64,000 nucleotides of DNA from Flavobacterium turcicum (GCF_011365745.1 NZ_JAAOBY010000003.1:186001-250000); one strand, 5' to 3'; numbered from the stretch's first letter, positions 1 through 9,456 are shown. Numbers and translations are program-made. Notes: generated by a model not told the origin, from the sequence alone.

Positions 1-260
1 AATAATGAATTTATGATTTCAATATAATTTTCTTTGGCTTCTTCCGCACTGAGATGACTAATTTGCATCCATGCGTTGGTTTTAAAAGCATCTCTTAAAT
101 GATAAGATGGGTTTTGCTTTAGATCAAGATAGCCAAAGGTCGCTTGTTTATAAAAAGCGTACAGACGCAATTGCACGTCTTGAGGCAGAGATGCTTGTGT
201 CATTTCCGAAGCTTTTTGTACTGCTTCTAAAAATCGATTTTCTAACGTAGCGTCAGTCAT
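1..260 (-). CDS. acyl-CoA-binding protein, 3' end cut by window edge
   Basis: Reading leftwards from ATG at 260-258 gives 86 open codons up to the window edge with no stop. The product begins MTDATLENRFLEAVQKAS and carries the ACBP landmarks LRLYAFYKQATFG (about residues 33-45) and AFKTNAWMQ (about 61-69), so it is a small four-helix acyl-CoA-binding protein that would bind long-chain acyl-CoA in the cytosol. Family members of this type are about 85-90 residues, so only a few codons should be missing. The start overlaps the stop of the phosphatidylserine decarboxylase gene (TAATG), which points to translational coupling within a lipid operon. Assigned by family recognition. Confidence 0.85.
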   Translation of the reverse strand, partial: MTDATLENRFLEAVQKASEMTQASLPQDVQLRLYAFYKQATFGYLDLKQNPSYHLRDAFKTNAWMQISHLSAEEAKENYIEIINSL

Positions 261-913
261 TATTTTGTTGTTGCAATAATAGTTTTTCCGCCAATCGCTT
301 TTTGATTCAAAACCACATTTATTGGCGTTCCCAGAGGTAAAAACAAATCTACTCTTGAACCAAATTTAATGAAACCAGCATCGGTACCTTGAACAACTTG
401 CATTCCTTGTTCAGCGTAATTAACAATTCTACGGGCAAGTGCTCCAGCTATTTGACGATATAATATTTCGCCAAAATTTTTATTTTCGATCACCACAGTA
501 GTTCTTTCGTTTTCCTCGCTAGCTTTTGGATGCCAAGCAACTAAAAACTTACCCGGATGGTATTTACTAAATTTAATAACTCCGCTCATTGCGTAACGTG
601 TTACGTGTACATTGATTGGTGACATAAATATTGAAACCTGTAATCTGTTTTCTTTAAAATATTCACCTTCGTAAACCTCTTCAATAACTACCACTTTACC
701 GTCTACCGGTGCAATAATTTGATTTTCATTCAATATTACACTTCTTTTAGGGTTTCTAAAAAATTGCAATATGGTGATTAATAGTAGTAATGCAGCTATT
801 TGTATCGCCATTTTTAGCCAACTGCTTGTAATAAAATTGTCAGCTAACAACAGCACAACTGAGGTAAATATTGTACCTAATAAAATAGACGGGGTTCCTT
901 CTTTATGAAACAT
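260..913 (-). CDS. psd: phosphatidylserine decarboxylase family proenzyme (short form)
   Basis: The 217-residue protein matches the short, archaeal/Bacteroidota-type phosphatidylserine decarboxylase that makes phosphatidylethanolamine from phosphatidylserine at the inner membrane. Two hydrophobic segments lie in about residues 8-50. The conserved FMSPINVHVTRYA segment follows at about 96-108. The C-terminal FGSRVDLFLP has Gly185-Ser186, the expected self-cleavage site at which Ser becomes the pyruvoyl group. The start overlaps the end of cdsA by 11 bases and the stop overlaps the start of the acyl-CoA-binding gene, so these genes are almost certainly co-transcribed. CdsA makes the CDP-diacylglycerol used upstream of this step. 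Confidence 0.92.
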   Translation of the reverse strand: MFHKEGTPSILLGTIFTSVVLLLADNFITSSWLKMAIQIAALLLLITILQFFRNPKRSVILNENQIIAPVDGKVVVIEEVYEGEYFKENRLQVSIFMSPINVHVTRYAMSGVIKFSKYHPGKFLVAWHPKASEENERTTVVIENKNFGEILYRQIAGALARRIVNYAEQGMQVVQGTDAGFIKFGSRVDLFLPLGTPINVVLNQKAIGGKTIIATTK

Positions 914-1793
914 AATTTAAAATTTGATAAAATAAAAATATTAAAGGTGCTACAAATATAACACTATCTAGTCGATCTAGAATGCCTCCGTGTCCTGGCA
1001 TGATGTTTCCGCTGTCTTTTACTGCAGCAATTCGTTTGAATTTAGATTCGATTAAGTCGCCAATAGTTCCTGCAACCCCTACAATTAAGGCAATTGAAGT
1101 CCAAATTAAAACAGATCTTTCGCTAAATTCGGGTTTCGCCTTAATGTAATATTTTGATATGAGATAACCAGCAACGATTGCAAATACAATTCCGCCAGCA
1201 AATCCTTCTATGGTTTTTTTTGGTGAAATTTTTTCTAATAATTTAGTTCTTCCAATTGATTTACCAACGATGTAAGCAAAAGTGTCGTTAGTCCAGATCA
1301 AAATAAACAAACCAATGATGATTTTTGGATTGTAATCATTAATTCCGAATGAAATTTTTGTGATGAAAATGAAAGGTAAGATAATATATCCTAGTAAATA
1401 CAAGTACTTAGACGATGTGCTTATGGATTGAATTTTATCATAAAATAAAAACAAAATACACTTTACAGACACTACTAACGTTGTTACCAAAAGAACAATG
1501 TTAAGTTGCTCAATATTTACTTTTAGCGAAAGCTTCGTGTCAAATTGTTCATTGATGAAATTTTCGGTTACGTCATTGTAATGACTTAAAAGTGTAATAC
1601 TAGTGTACGAGATTGCTGCAAATAAAAGGGGGAATATTTTTTGTATATGAACCAAATTACAAAATTCGTATACAGCAATAAGAAGGAATAATCCAAAAAG
1701 AATAAAAAAAGTTTCGGTCGAATATAAAATAGAACTGATTAATAAAACTATATAAACAACTCCTGATATCCCTCGTTTTAGAGTTTCATTCAT
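903..1793 (-). CDS. cdsA: phosphatidate cytidylyltransferase (CDP-diglyceride synthase)
   Basis: This 296-residue polytopic membrane protein makes CDP-diacylglycerol from phosphatidic acid and CTP. It carries the CTP_transf_1 signature in its C-terminal part, starting near residue 250 (SKFKR...KDSG...PGHGGILDRLDS), with the acidic and HGG residues in place. About eight hydrophobic segments precede it. It lies one base downstream of the LUD-domain gene and overlaps the decarboxylase gene, in a four-gene lipid operon. Length is normal for the family. Confidence 0.95.
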   Translation of the reverse strand: MNETLKRGISGVVYIVLLISSILYSTETFFILFGLFLLIAVYEFCNLVHIQKIFPLLFAAISYTSITLLSHYNDVTENFINEQFDTKLSLKVNIEQLNIVLLVTTLVVSVKCILFLFYDKIQSISTSSKYLYLLGYIILPFIFITKISFGINDYNPKIIIGLFILIWTNDTFAYIVGKSIGRTKLLEKISPKKTIEGFAGGIVFAIVAGYLISKYYIKAKPEFSERSVLIWTSIALIVGVAGTIGDLIESKFKRIAAVKDSGNIMPGHGGILDRLDSVIFVAPLIFLFYQILNYVS

Positions 1794-1794
1794 T

Positions 1795-2397
1795 TTATAG
1801 ATCTTCTAATAGCAACAAATACAAGTTTTTTGCAGAACTTCCGTATTGTGTAAAATCTTCTTCTTTTGCTTTTTCGAAATATTTTATAGTCGTAATATTG
1901 GTAGGCAAATCGCGTTCGTATTTCTTTTTAATTGCGCTCAATCCATCGCTTTTTGTAGCAACAATTTCGCTTGTTTTGGCAATTACAATGATATTGGCAG
2001 GCAAATCATTTGGCTTATTTTGCTTGATTTGTTTTGATGAAAAAAGAATAGAACCCTCTTCAGCAATTAAACTTTCGCATGTAGCAATTAGAAATTTTGG
2101 ATTTGTAATTCCTGTGTACGGTAATTTGTTGTCTTCTAATAATGGGAATAAAGTTGGATTGAAGCACAAAACTTCGTTTTCAAACCAATCATTTTCCTCT
2201 AAGATGTTTTCAAATTGTTCTTTTACTTCATGTGAATTTTCACAATATAAGAACTTGCCGCCATTCTTTTTGAAGTTGAAAATAAAGTGTTCGTCAATAG
2301 ATATTGCTTTTTCAGAAGCAGAAAGGTTAAATTCGCTTTCTTTCTCCTCTTCAGAAGTAGGTTGATTGGAACTAAAAAATTTTCTAAAAAGACTCAT
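1795..2397 (-). CDS. LUD-domain (LutC/YkgG-like) protein
   Basis: This 200-residue cytosolic protein has the LUD/LutC-type fold signature: a segment around LLEDNKLPYTGITNPKFLIA and the later EEGSILFSSKQ and PANIIVIAKTSEIVATKSDGL stretches. LutC proteins act with LutA/LutB in lactate oxidation, but neither partner is nearby. Here the gene is first in the operon with cdsA and psd, directly downstream of the ftsH-rsfS unit. Its role in this setting is not known; a lactate function cannot be inferred. The ATG at 2397 is used; a candidate -7 promoter lies about 40 bases upstream. Confidence 0.75.
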   Translation of the reverse strand: MSLFRKFFSSNQPTSEEEKESEFNLSASEKAISIDEHFIFNFKKNGGKFLYCENSHEVKEQFENILEENDWFENEVLCFNPTLFPLLEDNKLPYTGITNPKFLIATCESLIAEEGSILFSSKQIKQNKPNDLPANIIVIAKTSEIVATKSDGLSAIKKKYERDLPTNITTIKYFEKAKEEDFTQYGSSAKNLYLLLLEDL

Positions 2398-2435
2398 ATT
2401 TTTGTAAACGGCTATAATTTGTATTTGAGAACGTC

Positions 2436-2443
2436 CAAAGATA
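2436..2443 (-). promoter_or_regulatory. candidate TAnnTTTG promoter for the LUD-cdsA-psd operon
   Basis: On the minus strand the sequence reads TATCTTTG, an exact match to the Bacteroidota -7 element TAnnTTTG. It lies about 40 bases before the LUD start codon and just after the ftsH terminator hairpin. The -33 element is not clear: a TTTTG within the hairpin arm is only 14 bases upstream, shorter than the usual spacing. Confidence 0.5.
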
Positions 2444-2445
2444 AA

Positions 2446-2484
2446 AAAATCTTAATTCAAAAGTAGATTTTGAATTAAGATTTT
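2446..2484 (-). terminator. intrinsic terminator of the rsfS-ftsH unit
   Basis: Perfect 17-bp inverted repeat (2446-2462 and 2468-2484) with a 5-base loop. On the minus strand it is followed by a run of seven T, 29 bases after the ftsH stop codon. It separates ftsH from the LUD-cdsA operon. Confidence 0.85.
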
Positions 2485-2512
2485 AAGAATATTTGAAAAA
2501 AGGCTCTAATTT

Positions 2513-4438
2513 TTAGGAAACCACTTCACTTAGATTTTTATCAAAAGTACGTTTTCCGAAGATTGCTTCAAGATCGTCTTTAAAAATAACTTCTTTCTCA
2601 ATCAGGATATCCGCCAGTTGGTTTAGCTTGTCTTTGTTTTCTTCTAGAATTTGAATGGCTCTTTGATACTGGCCCTCAATTAATAATGAAATTTCAGTAT
2701 CAATAACTTTTGCAGTTTCTTCTGAATATGGTTTTGAAAAATTATATTCACTTTGACCTGTTGAGTCGTAGTAAGTAACATTTCCAATTTTATCATTCAA
2801 TCCATAAACAGTTACCATCGCTCTAGCTTGTTTGGTTACTTTTTCAAGATCGCTCAAAGCTCCAGTTGAAATTCTGTTAAAAGTCACCTTTTCAGCAGCT
2901 CTTCCTCCCATGGTAGCACACATTTCGTCTAGCATTTGGTCTGGTCGCACAATTAAACGTTCTTCCGGTAAATACCATGCCGCTCCTAAACTTTGTCCTC
3001 TTGGTACAATAGTTACTTTGATTAGCGGTGCTGCGTGCTCTAACATCCAGCTAACTGTAGCGTGTCCCGCTTCGTGTATTGCAATTGCTTTTTTCTCTTC
3101 TGGAGTAACAATTTTATTTTTCTTTTCTAAACCTCCTACAATACGGTCTACTGCATCCAAGAAATCTTGTTTTTCAACTGCAGTCTTGTTGTTACGGGCA
3201 GCAATTAAAGCTGCTTCGTTACAAACATTTGCAATGTCAGCTCCTGAGAATCCTGGAGTTTGTTTTGCTAAAAAGTCAGTATCTAAACCTTCTGCTTTTT
3301 TCAGAGCAGCCAAGTGTACTTGAAAAATTTCAGCACGTTCTCTAATGTCTGGTAAGTCTACGAAGATCTGTCTGTCAAAACGTCCGGCACGCATCAAAGC
3401 CTTATCTAGTACATCAGCACGGTTAGTTGCAGCCAAAACGATTACGTTCGAGTTAGTTCCAAAACCATCCATTTCAGTTAATAATTGATTCAAAGTATTT
3501 TCACGCTCATCGTTTCCGCCTGACATGTTACTTTTTCCTCTTGCTCTACCTACGGCATCAATCTCGTCAATAAAAATAATAGCTGGAGATTTTTCTTTGG
3601 CTTGTTTAAACAAATCACGTACACGAGAAGCACCTACACCTACGAACATCTCTACAAAGTCAGATCCAGACATCGAAAAGAAAGGCACTTGAGCCTCACC
3701 AGCTACGGCTTTGGCTAATAGTGTTTTACCTGTTCCAGGAGGTCCTACTAAAAGGGCTCCTTTTGGAATTTTTCCGCCAAGATTGGTGTATTTCTCGGGA
3801 TTTTTAAGGAATTCTACAATTTCTTGAATTTCTTCTTTGGCTCCTTCTAAACCAGCAACATCTTTAAATGTGGTTTTGATATCCGTTTTCTCGTCAAAAA
3901 GTTTAGCTTTTGATTTACCAATGTTGAAAATTTGACCTCCACCACCAGCACCGCCGCCTGACATTCTTCTCATTACAAAAAGCCAAACTGCAATGATTAC
4001 AATTATAGGTAGTAGGCTAAAGAAGATGTCTGACCAATTATTTTGTACTTTGAAATTAAAGTCTTTTAATTTTCCTTCTTTAACTGCTTTTTCAAGTTTA
4101 GTTTGAAAGATTTGATCATTACCAATTTCAAAAGTGTAGTGCGGGCCTTTGTTTGGCTCGTTAAAAACATCTTTTGCTACTTTTTTATGAGTTAGGTCTT
4201 TGATAGCAGCTGGAGTTAAAAAAACTTCCGCTTCTGCTTTATTATAAACAATTACGCGCTCAATTTGACCTTTTTCTAGATATTCGTTGAATTTAGAAGA
4301 AGTTAATTGTCCCGGTTCACTTAAGCTGGAACCACCAGTCATGAAACTAATGAACAGCAATATTAAAATTACAGCAGTGTAAAGCAGCCAAGGGCTTACT
4401 TTAAACTTATTTGGGTTTGGATTGTTTTCTTTGGCCAT
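2513..4438 (-). CDS. ftsH: ATP-dependent zinc metalloprotease FtsH
   Basis: Membrane-anchored AAA+ protease of 641 residues that degrades misfolded membrane proteins and short-lived regulators. It has an N-terminal membrane segment at about 14-33, a periplasmic domain, a second membrane segment at about 139-156, Walker A GPPGTGKT at 232-239, Walker B IIFIDEID near 287-294, the second region of homology ([20 protein letters not shown]), and zinc-binding HEAGH at 455-459. All catalytic motifs are intact. It lies 18 bases downstream of rsfS and ends at a strong terminator. Confidence 0.98.
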   Translation of the reverse strand: MAKENNPNPNKFKVSPWLLYTAVILILLFISFMTGGSSLSEPGQLTSSKFNEYLEKGQIERVIVYNKAEAEVFLTPAAIKDLTHKKVAKDVFNEPNKGPHYTFEIGNDQIFQTKLEKAVKEGKLKDFNFKVQNNWSDIFFSLLPIIVIIAVWLFVMRRMSGGGAGGGGQIFNIGKSKAKLFDEKTDIKTTFKDVAGLEGAKEEIQEIVEFLKNPEKYTNLGGKIPKGALLVGPPGTGKTLLAKAVAGEAQVPFFSMSGSDFVEMFVGVGASRVRDLFKQAKEKSPAIIFIDEIDAVGRARGKSNMSGGNDERENTLNQLLTEMDGFGTNSNVIVLAATNRADVLDKALMRAGRFDRQIFVDLPDIRERAEIFQVHLAALKKAEGLDTDFLAKQTPGFSGADIANVCNEAALIAARNNKTAVEKQDFLDAVDRIVGGLEKKNKIVTPEEKKAIAIHEAGHATVSWMLEHAAPLIKVTIVPRGQSLGAAWYLPEERLIVRPDQMLDEMCATMGGRAAEKVTFNRISTGALSDLEKVTKQARAMVTVYGLNDKIGNVTYYDSTGQSEYNFSKPYSEETAKVIDTEISLLIEGQYQRAIQILEENKDKLNQLADILIEKEVIFKDDLEAIFGKRTFDKNLSEVVS

Positions 4439-4456
4439 TACTATGGATGTGTGTCT

Positions 4457-4828
4457 TTAGTATTTGTTTTCTATGGTTGTTATTTTAGCATCGCCCCATA
4501 AACTTTCGATGTTGTAATATTCTCTAATGTGTTTTTGAAATACATGCACTACGATATTTACGTAATCCATCAAAACCCATTCGGCATTATCAGTTCCTTC
4601 AACATGCCAAGGCTTGTCTTTCATTTCTTTTGAAACCGTTTTTTGGATAGAGTTTACAATGGCGTTTACTTGAGTGTTAGATCCACCGTTTGAGATTACA
4701 AAATAATCGCACACTGAGGTATCGATATCTCTTAAGTCCAAGATGGTAATGTCATTTCCTTTTACTTCTTCAATTCCTTTAATGATATTTGCCAAAAGCA
4801 AGTCATTATTTATAGTCTTTTTCGCCAT
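4457..4828 (-). CDS. rsfS: ribosome silencing factor RsfS
   Basis: This 123-residue protein of the Iojap/RsfS family binds ribosomal protein L14 and blocks subunit joining in starvation. Typical motifs are DILDLRDIDTSVCDYFVI (about 26-42) and WHVEGTDNAEWVLMDYVNIVVHVF (about 74-97). It lies just upstream of ftsH in the same direction, a common arrangement in Bacteroidota, and its start faces the divergent birA gene 95 bases away. Confidence 0.95.
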   Translation of the reverse strand: MAKKTINNDLLLANIIKGIEEVKGNDITILDLRDIDTSVCDYFVISNGGSNTQVNAIVNSIQKTVSKEMKDKPWHVEGTDNAEWVLMDYVNIVVHVFQKHIREYYNIESLWGDAKITTIENKY

Positions 4829-4923
4829 GAATTATTTTTATATAAGTTTGTAAAGTTACCATTTTTTGTGGTTATTTTTGAACCTTAACACAAGTTTAAA
4901 TTCTGTTTCACAAAATAATGTTT

Positions 4924-5652
4924 ATGAAAGTAATCAAACTCGATGCCATAGATTCTACAAACGAGTTCTTAAAAGGCTTGGCAAATAAACAAGAGGTTGA
5001 TAATTATACGATTGTTACGGCTAAAAATCAAACAAAAGGCAAAGGGCAAATGGGCTCCGTTTGGAATACCGAGTCGGGTAAAAATCTAATAATGAGTATT
5101 TTGGTTAAAGATTTCTTGTCGGATATTAATCGTTTATTTGATTTAAACATTGCCGTTGCGGTAGCGGTTCATTCGGTTTTAAAGGAAATGGATATTCCTG
5201 AATTGAGTATAAAATGGCCTAACGACATAATGTCATACAATAAAAAAATTGGTGGCATTTTAATAGAAAATAGTATTAAAAGTGATTCGACATTTAGCTC
5301 CATTGTTGGTCTTGGTCTTAATGTGAATCAAACTAATTTTGAAATGTTGCCTAAAGCGTCATCTTTAGCGGTGGTGACCAATTGTAACTTTGAAGTGGAT
5401 AGTTTAGCTGTCAAAATTGGTGAAGCCATTTTTAAAATAACTTCAGATATGAATAGCAACTCAGCTTTTTATTGGAATCAATACGATGGAGTTTTGTTCA
5501 AAAAAGGAGTTCCTATGGCATTTGAAGCACCGTTAAAAGGTCGTTTTATGGGTATAATTACGGGAGTCTCCTTAATTGGAAAATTACAGATAATGCTAGA
5601 AGATGACACAGTTGAAGAGTTTGATATAAAAGAAGTTCAAATGCTCTACTAA
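4924..5652 (+). CDS. birA: biotin--[acetyl-CoA-carboxylase] ligase
   Basis: Monofunctional biotin protein ligase of about 242 residues that attaches biotin to the carrier protein of acetyl-CoA carboxylase. The catalytic domain shows IDSTNEFL at the N-terminus, the adenylate-binding KGKGQMGSVWNT segment (variant of GRGRxGRxW) and the hallmark KWPNDIM. There is no N-terminal helix-turn-helix, so it should not be a repressor. Two in-frame ATGs exist (4918 and 4924); 4924 (MKVIKLDAIDSTN) is preferred because it gives the usual family N-terminus. It converges on the SRPBCC gene with a shared terminator between. Confidence 0.93.
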   Translation: MKVIKLDAIDSTNEFLKGLANKQEVDNYTIVTAKNQTKGKGQMGSVWNTESGKNLIMSILVKDFLSDINRLFDLNIAVAVAVHSVLKEMDIPELSIKWPNDIMSYNKKIGGILIENSIKSDSTFSSIVGLGLNVNQTNFEMLPKASSLAVVTNCNFEVDSLAVKIGEAIFKITSDMNSNSAFYWNQYDGVLFKKGVPMAFEAPLKGRFMGIITGVSLIGKLQIMLEDDTVEEFDIKEVQMLY

Positions 5653-5654
5653 TA

Positions 5655-5688
5655 AAAAAGTCTTCTAGCTATTGCGAGAAGACTTTTT
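5655..5688. terminator. bidirectional terminator between birA and SRPBCC gene
   Basis: Perfect 12-bp stem (5655-5666 and 5677-5688) with A and T runs at the outer ends, lying between two convergent genes. Either strand gives a hairpin followed by a T-rich tail. Confidence 0.85.
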
Positions 5689-5709
5689 GTATTTTGATAA
5701 TTTTTGAGT

Positions 5710-6102
5710 TTATAGTTTTGGCATGTTCGTAGCCAAAGTTTCAATGAATTTTCCAATTGGTCCTTTGATCATCATGGCCATCATTGGGTTAAAGTCTCCT
5801 TCGAAATCTAATTTTACAGCACTACTTTGTTCCGTTAGTGCTTCAATCGTAGCTACTAATGTGAAAGGCAATTTATCGCTCGCAGCTCCCAAAACAATTT
5901 TACTTGGTGCTACTTTTTCTTTCATTTTTAATTTGATTTCTGGCATGCCTTTAAGTCCAAATATAAAAGCATCATCGCCTAGAACTTCAAATTTTGCTAT
6001 ATTTTCAGGCATCAGTTTTTCAAAATTCTTTACATCGCTTAAAGCAGTAAACAGTTCTTGAGCTGATTTTTCTACGGTAACTTTTGGACTTTCTAAATTC
6101 AT
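5710..6102 (-). CDS. SRPBCC family (START-like) protein
   Basis: The 130-residue protein looks like a polyketide-cyclase/START-like fold (SRPBCC): an N-terminal strand with VEKSAQELFTALSDVKNFEKLMPE followed by alternating strands and a C-terminal helix GPIGKFIETLATNMPKL. These proteins bind hydrophobic ligands, but the ligand cannot be told from sequence. It follows pyrE in the same direction with 24 bases between, so the two may be one transcript. No signal peptide. Confidence 0.75.
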   Translation of the reverse strand: MNLESPKVTVEKSAQELFTALSDVKNFEKLMPENIAKFEVLGDDAFIFGLKGMPEIKLKMKEKVAPSKIVLGAASDKLPFTLVATIEALTEQSSAVKLDFEGDFNPMMAMMIKGPIGKFIETLATNMPKL

Positions 6103-6126
6103 TGGTGTATTTATTAGATTTGGGTT

Positions 6127-6774
6127 TTAAACTTCAACATTCCAGGTAGATGGACTTTGGTTCCATTCTCTTAATGTTTGCTCTTCTTCCTCGGTGATGT
6201 AACGCTTCGCCACAGCCAAATTAAGTAAGTTTTGATAGTTACTTAAAGTGTACAAATCTAAGTTTGCAGTTTTAAAGTTAGAATCAGCTACTGGAAATCC
6301 ATAAGTGAAAATGGCAGCCATTCCTTTGATGTTAGCACCAGCGGCACGAAGAGCTTCAACTGCTAGTAAACTGCTGTTTCCAGTACTTATTAAATCTTCA
6401 ACAACTACTACGTTTTGACCTTTTTGTAAAAAACCTTCTACTTGATTTTGCCTACCATGTTTTTTTGGCTCAGGGCGCACGTAAACAAATGGTAAACCCA
6501 TGCTTTCGGCTACAAGCATTCCAATACCAATGGCGCCTGTGGCTACTCCAGCAATAACATCTGGTTTTCCAAATTGTTTTTCAATGTTCTTTGAAAATTC
6601 ATCGCGAACATAATTTCGTACCGCTGGGAATGAGAGTATTAAGCGGTTGTCACAATAGATAGGTGATTTCCATCCTGAAGCCCATGTAAAAGGATTTCTT
6701 GGATTCAATTTAATTGCATTTATTTGCAATAGAAATTCGGCTGTTTTTTCGGCTGTATCTTTATTAAAAATCAT
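6127..6774 (-). CDS. pyrE: orotate phosphoribosyltransferase
   Basis: Converts orotate and PRPP to orotidine 5'-phosphate in pyrimidine synthesis. The PRPP-binding loop VVVVEDLISTGNSS is intact and the upstream VIAGVATGAIGIGMLVAESMG segment matches the family. The reading frame stays open to 6807, but the ATG at 6774 (MIFNKDTAEKTAEFLLQ) gives the normal 215-residue enzyme and avoids overlap with the divergent NUDIX gene, whose ATG is 7 bases away. Confidence 0.95.
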   Translation of the reverse strand: MIFNKDTAEKTAEFLLQINAIKLNPRNPFTWASGWKSPIYCDNRLILSFPAVRNYVRDEFSKNIEKQFGKPDVIAGVATGAIGIGMLVAESMGLPFVYVRPEPKKHGRQNQVEGFLQKGQNVVVVEDLISTGNSSLLAVEALRAAGANIKGMAAIFTYGFPVADSNFKTANLDLYTLSNYQNLLNLAVAKRYITEEEEQTLREWNQSPSTWNVEV

Positions 6775-6781
6775 AGTACAA

Positions 6782-7384
6782 ATGTATAAAGTTTTTGTTA
6801 ACGACAAGCCACTTTTTTTGACAAATGAGATCTCTAAGGAGACTGATTTTCAATTATTTTTATTGGAGAGTATTGATATTGAGCAACTTATTGTAAAAAT
6901 ATTTCAAAATAAAATTAATAAGGCTTATTTGTACCATCCGGACGAAAGCTTGATTTTGAAGACCTTAAAAGCTAAGATTCCTGTTTGTAAAGCGGGTGGT
7001 GGTTTGGTTTACAATAAAAAAGGTGAGGTTTTATTTATTTTTCGAAATGGAAAATGGGATTTACCTAAGGGTGGCATTGAAAAAGGAGAAGACATTGAAG
7101 ATACTGCCATGCGAGAAGTTGAGGAAGAGACAGGTGTCAATAAGTTAACTATTGGCCAAAAATTACAAAAAACCTACCACGTTTTCAGGCGAAATGGAAA
7201 ATACAAATTGAAGATTACGCATTGGTTCGAAATGCAATCTGATTTTGAAGGTACGCCACAAGGTCAATTAGAGGAAGGAATTGAAAAAGTTGCGTGGTTG
7301 AATCCGGAGCAAATCAAGGAAGCACTCACAAATTCGTATGAAAATATCAAATTACTTTTTGAAGAGGAGAAACAACTTAGTTAG
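6782..7384 (+). CDS. NUDIX hydrolase
   Basis: The 200-residue protein has a complete Nudix box (GGIEKGEDIEDTAMREVEEETGV, about residues 97-119, fitting GX5EX7REUXEEXGU) within a Nudix domain spanning about 70-195. It should hydrolyse a nucleoside diphosphate linked to another group with Mg2+; the substrate is unknown. The first 65 residues form an extra domain resembling nothing I recognise. It is transcribed divergently from pyrE with only 7 bases between start codons, so their promoters must overlap the opposite genes. Confidence 0.88.
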   Translation: MYKVFVNDKPLFLTNEISKETDFQLFLLESIDIEQLIVKIFQNKINKAYLYHPDESLILKTLKAKIPVCKAGGGLVYNKKGEVLFIFRNGKWDLPKGGIEKGEDIEDTAMREVEEETGVNKLTIGQKLQKTYHVFRRNGKYKLKITHWFEMQSDFEGTPQGQLEEGIEKVAWLNPEQIKEALTNSYENIKLLFEEEKQLS

Positions 7385-7529
7385 CCTAATATTATTAGAA
7401 TTATAGTAAGAAGATTAAAAGTCTTATCCTTACGTATCAAACTCAAACACGAATTTCACGAATGTATACTAATTAATTAGTGCAAAAGCGTTAAATTCGT
7501 GTTTTTTAAATAATTCAACTGAAGTTTTT

Positions 7530-9260
7530 TTACTTTAAAACGCGATAGATTGGATATTGTAAATGCGCTTTTTCGTAGTAGATCGAATTTTTATAAATCC
7601 AATCGAGTTGTGCCTCTGGACTGTCAGCAAATTTAGGATCACTTTGTTTTTTGCTTTCTAGCTTCGATTTTAAATCTGGATTTTTTTGTAGTAATTGCGC
7701 TGCCGTATCTTCAAAGACGTAATCAGAGTAACCTTCTTTTTGTTGTAACATAGTATCGAAGAAATTCCAATTGAAAAATGAATCCATCGCTTCAGGCTCC
7801 AACGCTTCGAGTAAATATTTTATCCCTTTTTGGTTGGTAGGTACATAGAAATCTCCTTTCGCGAAAGCCTTTTGTTGTATAGTGCTTGTTACAGAAGTAT
7901 TTCTATGCAAATAATGCCCTTCGTATGCAGATGATCCTGTTTTATAATCGGCAATGCGGTAGCTTTCTACTGAAATTACAGTGTCTTTTGGTAAAACTTT
8001 GAATTCGATATTGTTGGTTTTTAAAACATCTATTACATGCCAAAAACCTCTGGGTATAATGTAAGCTTCAGGAATTGTTACCTCCTTGGTAGCTTTGTAT
8101 TCTTTTTGATAAGGAACGTCTTTTTTAAAGGGTTTGTTGCGGTCGTAAAATAAACGTTTACCTGTTGTAGCATCACTTTTTTTATAACCAGCTTCATATC
8201 CTAGGAAAGAAAAATTGGTGGTTTTTGTGGTGTCAATTTCCCATTTAATCGCATATTTTTTACCTGCTTGGTATTGTTTTTCGTTTTGCAAACGGAGCTC
8301 TTTTATCTTGGCGTAATTGGCATCGGTAAAGTCGATTGTAGAGCGCATGAATTCATAAGTAACTTTTACACGTTCAGCATATTTTTTAAGCATGTGGGTT
8401 TCTACCACAAAACCAAGCGTGTTGTACAATGAGGTATAGCCTGTAGCAAATCTCGGACTCTCAAAAAATTGTGCAAATCCCTTATCCGGTGTATCTTGAA
8501 AAGCGTTTACATAAGGAGTTGATTCAATTTTTTTCTTTTGTAAATCTTGTACAACGGCAGGCATCATTTCGGTGTTTAAAAATCCTCCTAAAACGGTTCC
8601 TAGTTTGTTGTGTTGTGTCATTATGTAGGTCAGTTTGTATTGGTAATCAGCACCGTTACTCACGTGATTGTCAATGAACACATCGGCGTTTATCTTATGA
8701 AAAATATTCACAAAACTTTTGGTATTTCGAGTGTCCGACTTCATGAAATCTCGATTAAGATCATAGTTTCTGGCGTTTCCGCGAAAGCCATATTCTTCGG
8801 GTCCATCTTGGTTGGCTCTTGTGCTAGAGTTTCTATTTAATGCGCCGCCGATGTTGTAAACAGGTATGCAAACTAAAACCGTATTTTTTGGTGCTTTTAC
8901 TTTACCTGTTGCTAAGTCGCGGTACAATTGCATGCTGGCATCAATCCCGTCTGGCTCTCCTGCATGTATGCCATTATTGATTAAAACAACAGCTTTGTTT
9001 TTTTTGATTTCTTCAAAATTGAAGTTTTTTTCAGGATTAAAAATGACGATGTGCAAAGGTAATCCGCTATCCGTTAAACCCATTTCTTGTATTTCAATGG
9101 TAGGAAAATCTTGTGCCAATAATTGGTAATAAGCAATAGTTTCGGCGTAGGTTGCAGACTGGTTTCCGTTTCCTTTTTCAAAAACTGTGGCGTATTTATT
9201 TTGGGCTTGACCCCAACTGCATACCATTAGGAATAAGAGATAAATAGGAAGGTTTTTCAT
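7530..9260 (-). CDS. secreted M14 family zinc carboxypeptidase-like protein
   Basis: 576 residues with a signal peptide (MKNLPIYLLFLMVCSWGQAQ). The M14 domain shows the zinc ligands in INNGIHAGEPDGIDASMQ (His and Glu, near 93-97), a third ligand in FIDNHVSNGADYQYK (about 196) and the catalytic Glu in FVVETHMLKKYAERV (about 285). The C-terminal 250 residues have no recognised motif. Probably a periplasmic or exported peptidase acting on peptides or cell-wall fragments. Stands alone between convergent and divergent neighbours. Confidence 0.88.
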   Translation of the reverse strand: MKNLPIYLLFLMVCSWGQAQNKYATVFEKGNGNQSATYAETIAYYQLLAQDFPTIEIQEMGLTDSGLPLHIVIFNPEKNFNFEEIKKNKAVVLINNGIHAGEPDGIDASMQLYRDLATGKVKAPKNTVLVCIPVYNIGGALNRNSSTRANQDGPEEYGFRGNARNYDLNRDFMKSDTRNTKSFVNIFHKINADVFIDNHVSNGADYQYKLTYIMTQHNKLGTVLGGFLNTEMMPAVVQDLQKKKIESTPYVNAFQDTPDKGFAQFFESPRFATGYTSLYNTLGFVVETHMLKKYAERVKVTYEFMRSTIDFTDANYAKIKELRLQNEKQYQAGKKYAIKWEIDTTKTTNFSFLGYEAGYKKSDATTGKRLFYDRNKPFKKDVPYQKEYKATKEVTIPEAYIIPRGFWHVIDVLKTNNIEFKVLPKDTVISVESYRIADYKTGSSAYEGHYLHRNTSVTSTIQQKAFAKGDFYVPTNQKGIKYLLEALEPEAMDSFFNWNFFDTMLQQKEGYSDYVFEDTAAQLLQKNPDLKSKLESKKQSDPKFADSPEAQLDWIYKNSIYYEKAHLQYPIYRVLK

Positions 9261-9434
9261 GTTTTTAGTTTAAAAATAGTCTTCCAAATGTAACTTTTTT
9301 TACAGAATTCTCAGCAAAGTTCTTTAAAAAAGTAGCTACCTTTTGCTCTAACGAAGAAATAATAATGTGTAATTGTGGTCAGGTGGTTTTGTAAAAACAA
9401 ATAGCAGCTCATGAGTTTAGTCGTTTTTTAAAAT

Positions 9435-9442
9435 TATCTTTG
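9435..9442 (+). promoter_or_regulatory. candidate TAnnTTTG promoter for the helicase gene
   Basis: TATCTTTG, an exact -7 consensus match, lies 14 bases before the helicase ATG, implying a very short leader. No convincing -33 TTG at normal spacing. Confidence 0.5.
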
Positions 9443-9456
9443 CACAAATTTAAAAT

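Noticed and set aside
1898..2365. 155-codon open frame on the plus strand
   Set aside because: Antisense to the LUD gene, which has clear family motifs and operon context on the other strand.
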